DNA from: Flammeovirgaceae bacterium UBA5867
Lineage (GTDB): Bacteria; Bacteroidota; Bacteroidia; Cytophagales; Cyclobacteriaceae
Direction of reading: 5' to 3'
DNA: 8,205 nucleotides
NCBI GenBank assembly: GCA_002432545.1
Contig: DJFR01000256.1
Location: 32,742 to 40,946 of the forward strand
How positions within the stretch are numbered: position 1 is the first letter of the stretch; each line of letters begins with the position of its first letter. The notes under the pieces were generated by a model. The model was not told where the DNA came from. It saw only the letters and a list, made by a program, of their open reading frames with translations, and searched no databases. The translations under genes and the position numbers were made by a program. Positions 1 to 6,797 of the stretch are shown here, piece after piece.

Positions 1-806
1 GTAAGAACCATAATTACCTGTAGTACCAGGCTCCACGTTGACTCTACCGCTACGAAGCACGATGAGAATATACGAATGAAAGCAGCGATCGCGGCAACTT
101 TCACTACGGTTGACATGAAAGCTGTTACCGTAGTAGGCGAACCGCTATATACATCGGGCGCCCAGAAGTGAAAAGGCACCGCTGATATTTTAAATGCAAG
201 ACCGATCAGCATCAGCAATACACCGGCATAAAAGAATGTAGGTAAACCCTCAGGATTAGCTGCTATAGTTTGTGCTATGGTATGAATGTGAAATGAACCG
301 GTAGCTCCGTAGATCAGTGCTATACCAAACAACAGGAAACCTGTAGCGAACGATCCCATCAGAAAATACTTGAACGCAGCTTCCGTTGAAGACAAGCTAT
401 CTTTTCTGCTTCCGGCCAGCACATATAACGACATGGAGAGAATTTCGATACCGAGGAAGAGCATGGCCATGTTGTTGAACGATGCCATGATCACGGAACC
501 TACTACTGCAAATATAACAAGTGATGTGCGATCGGTACGATGCGTTTGTGTAGCAAAGTAATCGGCCGACAACCAGAACCACAGTATAGTTGAAACCGAG
601 ATAAGCGCTGTAAATGCGAGCGCCTGGTTATCGAACACCAGCATATCGCTGAAGTAGCGCTGTGCTGTATTCCAGTCTAACGCTGCCAATACTACGGCTG
701 CTGAAAGACCAATAAGCACAAATGCTGTGAGCCATCTTTTCAGATTACCAAATTCTGCAAGAAGCGAAACTATACCTAAGCCGGTGATAACAAATAATGC
801 GTTCAT
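1..806 (-). CDS. nuoN: NADH-quinone oxidoreductase subunit N, 5' part (runs off the left edge)
   Basis: This is an antiporter-like proton-pumping subunit of the complex I membrane arm. The reading frame is open from the ATG at 806-804 to the window edge and gives 268 codons, a little over half of a usual NuoN. Hydrophobic segments fill the visible part. Family landmarks are present: the conserved glutamate E121 in LGIEILSMSLYVL, K146 in EAAFKYF, and the central lysine K206 in GLAFKISAVPFHFWAPDVY. By alignment from memory these match the TM5 Glu, a TM6-region Lys and the TM7 Lys of E. coli NuoN, which are proton-path residues. The start lies only 3 bases after the nuoM stop, so translation is probably coupled. 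No Shine-Dalgarno sequence is seen. The family and position after nuoM are secure; the C-terminal part cannot be judged. Confidence 0.96.
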   Translation of the reverse strand, partial: MNALFVITGLGIVSLLAEFGNLKRWLTAFVLIGLSAAVVLAALDWNTAQRYFSDMLVFDNQALAFTALISVSTILWFWLSADYFATQTHRTDRTSLVIFAVVGSVIMASFNNMAMLFLGIEILSMSLYVLAGSRKDSLSSTEAAFKYFLMGSFATGFLLFGIALIYGATGSFHIHTIAQTIAANPEGLPTFFYAGVLLMLIGLAFKISAVPFHFWAPDVYSGSPTTVTAFMSTVVKVAAIAAFIRIFSSCFVAVESTWSLVLQVIMVL

Positions 807-809
807 ATA

Positions 810-2282
810 TTAGTTAGCGGAAGCAGTAACTTCTGAAATTGATTGTAAAAGTGTATTGACAGCCGATTCTGATATCTCCAGCAAAGGAGCAGGATATATA
901 CCGATGATGATAACCAGCAATACAACCGGATATAGCACAAGTTTCTCCTGTCCGGTCAGGTCGATGAAGGAAGCCGTTCTGCTGTTTGCCTCACCCGACA
1001 TAGACTTCTGGAATGTTCGGAGCATATATACTGCCCCGAGTATGATCGTTACACCTGCTATAGCACCCAGGGCCGGTTTATACTGGAAGAGCGAATTGAT
1101 CAGCAAAAACTCTCCTACAAAGCCACTGGTAAACGGAAGGGCAACACTGCCCAACATGGTAATAACAAATACGGTTGTAAGAATTGGTGCAGCATTGCGT
1201 ATACCACCCAGTTCAGATAACGTTCTTGTCTTGGTGCGATCGAAAATAATTTCAATGATGTAGAACAGCGCGAATACAATAATACCGTGACTTACCATCT
1301 GGATCATAGCGCCCTGCACGCCAACCGCATCCAGGGTAAATATACCAGCGGATATCAGACCTACGTGTGCTATAGATGAATATGCGATAAGACGCTTGAA
1401 ATCTTTCTGAACAATAGCTATACATGAAGCGTATATGATGCCGATTACCGAAATGATCACGGCTGTTAAGCCCCACTCAGCAACTCCACCCGGCACAACC
1501 GGAATCAGCCAACGAATAACACCATATATACCCATCTTCAACATGATACCGGAGAGTAACATGGTGCCCTGTACCGGAGAAACGGTATAGGTATCAGGCT
1601 GCCAGGTGTGGAATGGAAATACCGGCATCTTGATAGCAAACGCTACAAACAGTGCCCAGAACACAAGTGATTGCTCTGTTAATGACAGCGAGCGACCTGC
1701 TTCATACAATGCCTGTATATCAAAAGTATGTGTACCCGGTGTTTGGAAGTACAGGTATACCAATGCTACCAGCATGAACAAGCTTCCCGCCAGGGTATAT
1801 ACAAAGAACTTGAATGTGATTCTGCCGCGATCTTCACCGCCCCAGATGAGACAGATGAAATATATAGGGATCAATGCTACTTCCCAGAAAAGATAAAAGA
1901 GTAAACCATCGCGCGCTACAAATACACCTACCAGTGCCATTTGCATGGTGAGGATCAATCCGTAAAAAGTAGAAGGTTTATAGTATGTTTTACTGAACGA
2001 TGAAAGGATGATCAGCGGAACTAATACAGTGGTCAGTAATACCAATAACAAACTAATACCGTCTATAGCTACGGAGAAATTTAATCCAAGCGAAGTGATC
2101 CAGGGTACATTAACACTGAACTGAGGTCCTTCTGTTTTGTTGAACTCTATCACAACTACCAGCGAAATAACCAGTTCAAGCAATGCTGCTGTCAATGCTA
2201 CAACTTTTGCATTCTGAGGTTTGAATGCAAAGAGCAACAGCGCTGCAAGCAGTGGAAAGAATATAAGAAGTAGCGTTAGCAT
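810..2282 (-). CDS. nuoM: NADH-quinone oxidoreductase subunit M
   Basis: This is an antiporter-like proton-translocating subunit in the membrane arm of complex I, between NuoL and NuoN. The product has 490 residues, normal for the family, and is hydrophobic throughout, consistent with about 14 membrane helices. Key charged residues are in place: E134 in YLFWEVALIPIYF (TM5 Glu), K218 in FAIKMPVFPFHTWQPDTY (TM7 Lys), K249 in GIMLKMGIYG, and E391 in TSGFVGEFL, which corresponds to the essential TM12 Glu of E. coli NuoM. The SPVQGTMLLSG and IAYSSIAHVG segments are also typical. Its ATG is preceded in the mRNA by a 7-base repeat array that separates it from nuoL, and nuoN follows after 3 bases. 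An Mrp antiporter subunit is the only related alternative and is excluded by the surrounding nuo genes. Confidence 0.98.
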   Translation of the reverse strand: MLTLLLIFFPLLAALLLFAFKPQNAKVVALTAALLELVISLVVVIEFNKTEGPQFSVNVPWITSLGLNFSVAIDGISLLLVLLTTVLVPLIILSSFSKTYYKPSTFYGLILTMQMALVGVFVARDGLLFYLFWEVALIPIYFICLIWGGEDRGRITFKFFVYTLAGSLFMLVALVYLYFQTPGTHTFDIQALYEAGRSLSLTEQSLVFWALFVAFAIKMPVFPFHTWQPDTYTVSPVQGTMLLSGIMLKMGIYGVIRWLIPVVPGGVAEWGLTAVIISVIGIIYASCIAIVQKDFKRLIAYSSIAHVGLISAGIFTLDAVGVQGAMIQMVSHGIIVFALFYIIEIIFDRTKTRTLSELGGIRNAAPILTTVFVITMLGSVALPFTSGFVGEFLLINSLFQYKPALGAIAGVTIILGAVYMLRTFQKSMSGEANSRTASFIDLTGQEKLVLYPVVLLVIIIGIYPAPLLEISESAVNTLLQSISEVTASAN

Positions 2283-2334
2283 TTCGTTAATCCGTTAATC
2301 GTTATTCGTTATCAGTTAATCGTTTCGGTTTATC
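2283..2334. repeat. Heptamer repeat array in the nuoL-nuoM spacer
   Basis: Almost the whole spacer consists of tandem 7-base units. On the + strand these are CGTTAAT (2285-2291), then after one extra base CGTTAAT (2293-2299), CGTTATT (2300-2306), CGTTATC (2307-2313), AGTTAAT (2314-2320) and CGTTTCG (2321-2327). A weak last unit at 2328-2334 runs into the nuoL stop codon. The first unit lies two bases from the nuoM ATG, so in the mRNA the repeats form the leader of nuoM. Function is unknown. Confidence 0.85.
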
Positions 2335-4246
2335 AGCGGATGACAGCGTATGCAAGGATCAATACGATACCTATTACCATCATGAATATATAGTAGCCGA
2401 TGCCACCGTTCTGCAGAAGTCTTGTTACGCGGCTTCCTGCTACAACGCTTCCGCCCACGCCATTTACAAGTTTATCGATACCCAGTCTTTCGATGATTGA
2501 ATCAAAAATTCCAGAGAACCAGTACAGCGGCTTCACTACGATAGCATTGTATAATTCATCCACATAGTACTTGTTGGCCAGCAGACGCTGAACGCCACTG
2601 ATGGACTGACCTTCTGCTGCCGGTACTTGTTGCTTGCCTATATACATTACATACGCAATGATGATCATTACAATCGTAAAGACCACTACAGTGCCCATGA
2701 GTATATATTCGGTTGCATGGCTCAGGTGATGCACAGGCACCAGATCGTGTGATGCAGCAAACACCGGGTGCAGATAATGCGACAGCCAGTGTGATCCACC
2801 TAACACTTCGGGCACACCCATAAATCCACCTACAACACTCAGTATAGCAAGCACAGTCAACGGAATGGTTATGCTTTTTGGAGACTCGTGGATATGATCC
2901 ATCGCATGTTTACTTGCTCTCTCCTTTCCAAAGAAGGTAAGGAAGAATAAACGGAACATATAGAATGCTGTAAGCAATGAAGCGATTACTGCCACAGCCC
3001 ATACAATTTTATTATGCGCGAATGCACTCGCGAGTATTTCATCTTTCGAGAAGAAACCGGCAAACGGAGGTATACCTGATATTGCTAACACGCCTGCAAA
3101 GAATGTGAGGTATGTTACCGGCAGATATTTTTTAAGTCCGCCCATGTTACGAATATCTTGCTCCCCGCTTAATGCGTGAATCACGCTACCGGCACCGAGG
3201 AACAACAACGCTTTGAAGAAAGCGTGTGTCGCCATGTGAAATATACCACTGGTAAATGCACCAAGTCCTAACGCAAGGAACATCAGGCCTAACTGACTTA
3301 CCGTTGAGTATGCCAGTACTTTTTTGATATCGTTCTGTGCTATGGCTATAGTTGCTGCAAAGAGTGCTGTAGCCAATCCTACAATCACAATCAAATTCAA
3401 TGTATCTGGCGACAGTGCATAGAGTAAATTATTACGACACACCATATATATACCGGCTGTAACCATGGTTGCAGCGTGTATCAATGCCGATACCGGTGTA
3501 GGACCTGCCATCGCATCGGGCAACCAGGTATATAGTGGTATCTGTGCACTCTTACCCATAGCGCCTACAAACAGCAACATGGTAATGAGTGTTAATGTGT
3601 TTGTATCGAGTGATGTTGCTTTCGCGAATACTTCTGTATACTGAATGCTTCCGAAGTGAACGAAGATTAAAATCACACCCAACAACATTCCCAAATCACC
3701 AATACGGTTCATGATGAATGCTTTGTTGGCAGCGTTGTTATACTCCTGGTTCTTGAACCAGAAGCCGATGAGTAAATACGAGCAGAGACCTACGCCTTCC
3801 CATCCTACAAACATCACCAGGTAATTTGCGCCCATGACGAGCAGAAGCATGAAGAATACGAACAAATTCAGGTATGAGAAGAAGCGATTGAAACCTTCAT
3901 CATGATGCATATACCCGATCGAGTATACATGAATGAGGAAACCAACTCCGGTAATAATCAACAGGAATAAAGATGAGAGCGGATCTACCAGGAAGCTGAT
4001 CGAAGCCGAGAAATCTCCGGCAGCGATCCAGTTAAAAAGCGTTACCGATATAATGCGATCGTCTTCCGCTCTGCCCAGCAGTATCGAGAAAAGTGCGATG
4101 GAAACAATGAAGGATAATAATACTGAACCGCAGGCTATAAATGCAGTAACTCCGTGTGTGAGTCTTCGTGTATTCAGTGCAACAAACAAAAAGCCCAGTA
4201 ACGGAAACAAAGGCACCAGGCTTACCAATAGATCTGTACTTACCAT
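2333..4246 (-). CDS. nuoL: NADH-quinone oxidoreductase subunit L
   Basis: This is the distal antiporter-like subunit of complex I, which pumps protons and carries a long lateral C-terminal helix along the membrane arm. It has 637 residues, within the usual range. The N-terminal proton-pump domain shows E150 in FVGWEGVGLCSYLLIGFWF, R181/D184 in NRIGDLG, and K232 in the segment GKSAQIPLYTWLPDAMAGPT. Further along are HMATHAFFKALLFLGAGSV (K345), the HALSGEQDIRNMGG loop and K401 in GFFSKDEIL, the likely TM12 lysine. A histidine-rich stretch lies before the last helices (roughly residues 485-515). The C-terminal part, from about residue 540, fits the lateral helix plus a final anchor. The ATG overlaps the end of nuoK by 7 bases, suggesting translational coupling. 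Confidence 0.98.
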   Translation of the reverse strand: MVSTDLLVSLVPLFPLLGFLFVALNTRRLTHGVTAFIACGSVLLSFIVSIALFSILLGRAEDDRIISVTLFNWIAAGDFSASISFLVDPLSSLFLLIITGVGFLIHVYSIGYMHHDEGFNRFFSYLNLFVFFMLLLVMGANYLVMFVGWEGVGLCSYLLIGFWFKNQEYNNAANKAFIMNRIGDLGMLLGVILIFVHFGSIQYTEVFAKATSLDTNTLTLITMLLFVGAMGKSAQIPLYTWLPDAMAGPTPVSALIHAATMVTAGIYMVCRNNLLYALSPDTLNLIVIVGLATALFAATIAIAQNDIKKVLAYSTVSQLGLMFLALGLGAFTSGIFHMATHAFFKALLFLGAGSVIHALSGEQDIRNMGGLKKYLPVTYLTFFAGVLAISGIPPFAGFFSKDEILASAFAHNKIVWAVAVIASLLTAFYMFRLFFLTFFGKERASKHAMDHIHESPKSITIPLTVLAILSVVGGFMGVPEVLGGSHWLSHYLHPVFAASHDLVPVHHLSHATEYILMGTVVVFTIVMIIIAYVMYIGKQQVPAAEGQSISGVQRLLANKYYVDELYNAIVVKPLYWFSGIFDSIIERLGIDKLVNGVGGSVVAGSRVTRLLQNGGIGYYIFMMVIGIVLILAYAVIR

Positions 4247-4551
4247 TTTAAGCGATTCAAAATATTAATATCAACCGATTTTGTGTTACGGTACATCATT
4301 ACCAATATAGCGAGGCCCACCGCGACTTCAGCCGCAGCTACTGCCATGATAAAGAATACAAATACTTGTCCGGAGGCATCGTTAAGGTAAGTAGAGAATG
4401 CTACGAGTAAAAGATTCACAGCATTCAACATCAACTCGATGCACATGAAAATGATAATAGCATTTCTGCGGTATAGCACACCCAACACGCCTATTGTGAA
4501 GAGTGCTGCTGCGAGCCACAGGTAATAATCAAGCGGTACGGTTTTAACCAT
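4240..4551 (-). CDS. nuoK: NADH-quinone oxidoreductase subunit K
   Basis: This is a small three-helix membrane subunit (103 residues, standard length) that links the quinone-proximal part of complex I to the antiporter-like subunits. Two membrane-embedded glutamates needed for coupling in E. coli (E36 and E72) have clear counterparts: E39 in IFMCIELMLNAVNL and E75 in AVAAAEVAVGLAI. Its end overlaps the nuoL start by 7 bases. Upstream, an 85-base spacer with direct and inverted heptamer repeats separates it from nuoJ, and the first repeat unit lies four bases from the ATG. No Shine-Dalgarno sequence is visible. Confidence 0.98.
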   Translation of the reverse strand: MVKTVPLDYYLWLAAALFTIGVLGVLYRRNAIIIFMCIELMLNAVNLLLVAFSTYLNDASGQVFVFFIMAVAAAEVAVGLAILVMMYRNTKSVDINILNRLKW

Positions 4552-4636
4552 TGTTCGTTAATCGTTGTCAGTTATTCGTTATCCGTTATCAGTTAATCGT
4601 TATGGTTATTCACGGATAACGATTAACGAATACCGT
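4552..4636. repeat. Heptamer repeat array with inverted copies in the nuoJ-nuoK spacer
   Basis: The spacer between the nuoJ stop and the nuoK ATG is built from 7-base units. Seven in-phase units run on the + strand from 4556 to 4604: CGTTAAT, CGTTGTC, AGTTATT, CGTTATC, CGTTATC, AGTTAAT and CGTTATG. From 4608 to 4635 the units are in the opposite orientation: ATTCACG, GATAACG, ATTAACG and AATACCG. The array can therefore fold on itself. It makes up the leader of nuoK in the mRNA. Confidence 0.88.
4592..4627 (-). other. Possible hairpin within the nuoJ-nuoK repeat array
   Basis: GTTAATCGTTAT at 4592-4603 is perfectly complementary to ATAACGATTAAC at 4616-4627, giving a 12-bp stem with a 12-base loop. 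The same right-hand arm could instead pair with 4554-4566 (13 bp) or with 4576-4585 (10 bp), so several mutually exclusive folds exist. The stem is AT-rich and no U-run follows it in the mRNA, so it does not look like an intrinsic terminator. Formation in vivo is an inference. Confidence 0.5.
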
Positions 4637-5134
4637 TTATCGGCTCTCCGGTTTACCCAGCATTACAGCGCCCACCATAGCAGCAAGCAGTAACACGGAT
4701 GTTATTTCGAAGGGAAGTAAAAATTCTGTGAACATTACTTTCCCCAATGTTTTTACAAGTCCTATATCAGCAGCGGCTGGTTGTTGCGCCAGCATGTTCT
4801 CGGTGCCTTTCAATGAGCCGATGAGCACCAGCATAATAAGACCAGCACATATCGTTGCAGCGAACTTGAGAATGTTACTCTTATGAGGTTCGGATTCTTT
4901 GTTGAGGTTGAGCAGCATGATGACGTAGAGGAACAATACCATGATGGCTCCTGCGTATACAATGATGTGTACAATCGCCAGGAACTGGGCATTCATTAAT
5001 GTGTAGTGCCCTGCGATGCAGAAAAAAGTAATGATCAGGTATAGTACACTATATACCGGGTTCTTGGACAACACTACCATGATGGCCGACATAATGGCCA
5101 GGAATGAAAGGAAGTAGAATGCGTTGAGCGTCAC
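4637..5134 (-). CDS. nuoJ: NADH-quinone oxidoreductase subunit J
   Basis: This is a five-helix membrane subunit of complex I next to NuoK and NuoA. It has 165 residues, as expected. The conserved third helix is present: HIIVYAGAIMVLFLYVIMLLNL (residues 56-77) includes Y60 and G62, where the helix forms a pi-bulge that rearranges during turnover in known structures. The N-terminus matches the family start (FYFLSFLAIMSAIMVVLSKNPVYSVLYLI). The start codon is GTG (5134-5132). Going upstream in frame only four sense codons precede a TAA and none is ATG, while the next internal ATG, at codon 15, would remove most of helix 1. The gene begins 12 bases after the nuoI stop. The hydrophilic tail is short and ends LGKPESR. 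Confidence 0.97.
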   Translation of the reverse strand: MTLNAFYFLSFLAIMSAIMVVLSKNPVYSVLYLIITFFCIAGHYTLMNAQFLAIVHIIVYAGAIMVLFLYVIMLLNLNKESEPHKSNILKFAATICAGLIMLVLIGSLKGTENMLAQQPAAADIGLVKTLGKVMFTEFLLPFEITSVLLLAAMVGAVMLGKPESR

Positions 5135-5146
5135 TGCTGAATACTG

Positions 5147-5710
5147 TTATTTATTATGACTTAATCTTTTCTGTTGTTTGAAAGCCAACACGGCTGGTGT
5201 TTGTCGCTTGGTTACATCAACGCGTTCGTCCACAGATTCTACCAGCTTATCCTTACCGTATATAAATCCGTTTCTTCCGTAGTCTGTTGAAACAATGCGG
5301 TCGGTCAGGAATATAGCTTCCTTCGGACACGCTTCTTCACACAATCCACAGAAGATGCAGCGCAGCATGTTGATCTCGTACGTTGCTGCATATTTTTCTT
5401 CGCGGTATAAATTTTCCTCGCCCTTCTTGCGCTCGGCAGCAACCATGGTAATGGCTTCAGCCGGACATGACACTGCACACAATCCGCAGGCTGTACAACG
5501 CTCGGCTCCTTTGTCGTCACGCTTCAGTACATGCTGGCCGCGCCATACATCGCTGATCTCACGTTGCTTCTCCGGATATTTTACCGTTGCTTTTTTTCGG
5601 AATAAGTGCTTGATGGTAATGGCAACACCACTCAGGATTGCCGGGAGATATATCTTCTCTGCGAAGGTCATCTCTTTCTTTACTACAAGCTTGGATCTAT
5701 TTGTTAACAT
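5147..5710 (-). CDS. nuoI: NADH-quinone oxidoreductase subunit I (2x[4Fe-4S] ferredoxin)
   Basis: This iron-sulfur subunit of the complex I connecting module holds clusters N6a and N6b and passes electrons toward the terminal cluster near the quinone site. It has 187 residues. Two complete CxxCxxCxxxCP motifs are visible: C72-C75-C78-C82 and C118-C121-C124-C128. The N-terminus carries an amphipathic/hydrophobic segment (MTFAEKIYLPAILSGVAITIKHLF, residues 14-37), typical of the membrane-surface helix. The ATG at 5710 is favoured over M14 because Bacteroidota homologues, as remembered, have a similar basic N-terminal extension and because the repeat array ends exactly at this ATG. The gene is followed by nuoJ after 12 bases. 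Confidence 0.98.
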   Translation of the reverse strand: MLTNRSKLVVKKEMTFAEKIYLPAILSGVAITIKHLFRKKATVKYPEKQREISDVWRGQHVLKRDDKGAERCTACGLCAVSCPAEAITMVAAERKKGEENLYREEKYAATYEINMLRCIFCGLCEEACPKEAIFLTDRIVSTDYGRNGFIYGKDKLVESVDERVDVTKRQTPAVLAFKQQKRLSHNK

Positions 5711-5745
5711 CGTTAGTCGTTAATCGTTATCTGTTATCCGTTTCA
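5711..5745. repeat. Heptamer repeat array in the nuoH-nuoI spacer
   Basis: Five tandem 7-base units run without interruption from the base next to the nuoI ATG: CGTTAGT (5711-5717), CGTTAAT (5718-5724), CGTTATC (5725-5731), TGTTATC (5732-5738) and the degenerate CGTTTCA (5739-5745) on the + strand. They fill most of the 46-base nuoH-nuoI spacer and belong to the same family as the arrays before nuoG, nuoK and nuoM. Confidence 0.87.
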
Positions 5746-5751
5746 ACGGAT
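5736..5751 (-). other. Small perfect inverted repeat after the nuoH stop
   Basis: ATCCGTT at 5736-5742 and AACGGAT at 5745-5751 form a 7-bp inverted repeat separated by two bases. In RNA this would be about six pairs with a four-base loop. It starts 5 bases after the nuoH stop codon and overlaps the far end of the repeat array. There is no U-run after it, so it is not called a terminator; it could be an mRNA-stabilising or processing element, or chance within the repeats. Confidence 0.45.
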
Positions 5752-5756
5752 CATGA

Positions 5757-6797
5757 TTATTTCAACAATATCATTACCAGTCCGGTAAGGAATATATTAA
5801 AGACCGCGAGCGGTATCAATATCTTCCATCCCAGGTTCATCAGCTGATCATAGCGGAAGCGCGGGATTGTCCAGCGGATCCACATGAAGAAGAAAATGAA
5901 GAAAGAAATTTTTGCAAACAGCACTACGGTTCCGATGATCGAGATTGTGTTATGATCCAATCCCAGGTCGTTCATGAACGGGAAGTTATACCCGCCAAAA
6001 TATAGTGTTGATATCACTGCTGACGATACAAACATGTTGATGTATTCAGCAAACAGGTAGAAGCCGAGCTTCATACTGCTATATTCGGTGTGATAACCAC
6101 CTACAAGTTCGGTTTCACATTCCGGTAAATCGAATGGCGTACGGTTACACTCTGCAAAGGCACATACTATAAAGATCAGGAACCCAAGAGGCTGATATAC
6201 TACATTCCACATGTTCCAGTCGCCACCTACACCACCAGCCTGTTGTGCGCTGATCTCACCAAGACTTAATGTACCCGTCATGATGATGAGGGCAATGATG
6301 GATAGGCCCATCGCGATCTCGTAACTGATCATTTGCGCAGAAGCGCGGATCGCTCCGAGTAATGAGAATTTATTATTCGAAGCCCAGCCTCCGATCATGA
6401 TACCATATACACCGATCGATACAACTCCAAATACATATAGTATACCTACATTCAAATCTGCGATCTGTAATGAATATACCTGGTCGCCAATGATGAGTGT
6501 ATTTCCCCAGGGAATCAGTACACCGGCCATCATCGCGGTTAACATCGCGAGACACGGACCGAGTACGAACAAAAATTTATTGGATACTACCGGGATGATC
6601 TCTTCTTTGTAGATGAACTTCATTCCATCGGCAAGTGGTTGAAATATACCGAAGGGTCCCGCTCTGTCCGGACCAACACGATCTTGCAGGAAAGCTGCCA
6701 CCTTACGCTCAGCATAGGTAGAGTACGCAGCAACAAATAGCGTGATGCCGAATACAGAACCAACGAGGATAAGTTTATAGATCAGAAATTCGCTCAT
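5757..6797 (-). CDS. nuoH: NADH-quinone oxidoreductase subunit H
   Basis: This integral membrane subunit forms the entry and part of the quinone-reaction chamber at the junction of the two arms of complex I. It has 346 residues and about eight hydrophobic segments. Signature regions are intact: AERKVAAFLQDRVGPDRAGP with FGIFQPLADGMKFIYKE (residues 29-65), ASNNKFSLLGAIRASAQMIS followed by YEIAMGLS (139-166), and the loop AECNRTPFDLPECETELVGG followed by YHTEYSSMKLG (216-245). These contain the acidic residues of the so-called E-channel. The two cysteines in the AECNRTPFDLPEC loop are, from memory, normal for Bacteroidota NuoH. The ATG overlaps the nuoG stop as ATGA, a 4-base overlap that points to coupled translation. 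Confidence 0.98.
   Translation of the reverse strand: MSEFLIYKLILVGSVFGITLFVAAYSTYAERKVAAFLQDRVGPDRAGPFGIFQPLADGMKFIYKEEIIPVVSNKFLFVLGPCLAMLTAMMAGVLIPWGNTLIIGDQVYSLQIADLNVGILYVFGVVSIGVYGIMIGGWASNNKFSLLGAIRASAQMISYEIAMGLSIIALIIMTGTLSLGEISAQQAGGVGGDWNMWNVVYQPLGFLIFIVCAFAECNRTPFDLPECETELVGGYHTEYSSMKLGFYLFAEYINMFVSSAVISTLYFGGYNFPFMNDLGLDHNTISIIGTVVLFAKISFFIFFFMWIRWTIPRFRYDQLMNLGWKILIPLAVFNIFLTGLVMILLK

Noticed and set aside
370..561. Plus-strand ORF of 63 codons
   Set aside because: It lies antisense inside nuoN, which has clear family motifs in the other strand; the translation resembles no known protein.
856..1896. Plus-strand ORFs of 135 and 96 codons
   Set aside because: Both are antisense to nuoM, whose full 490-residue frame carries conserved functional residues through the same region.
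3933..4268. Plus-strand ORF of 111 codons
   Set aside because: It is antisense to the N-terminal part of nuoL and the nuoK-nuoL overlap, with no recognisable domain.
810..4551. Mrp-type cation antiporter operon instead of complex I membrane arm
   Set aside because: NuoK, L and M resemble Mrp subunits, but they sit among nuoF, G, H, I and J in standard complex I order and carry the complex I signature residues.
4592..4627. Intrinsic transcription terminator
   Set aside because: The 12-bp stem is AT-rich and in mRNA direction is followed by more repeat units rather than a U-run; it also lies mid-operon.
4552..4636. CRISPR array
   Set aside because: The units are 7 bases, tandem and degenerate, with no spacers between them.
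5295..5723. Plus-strand ORF of 142 codons over nuoI
   Set aside because: It is the complement of the two cysteine motifs of nuoI; open antisense frames are common opposite such genes.
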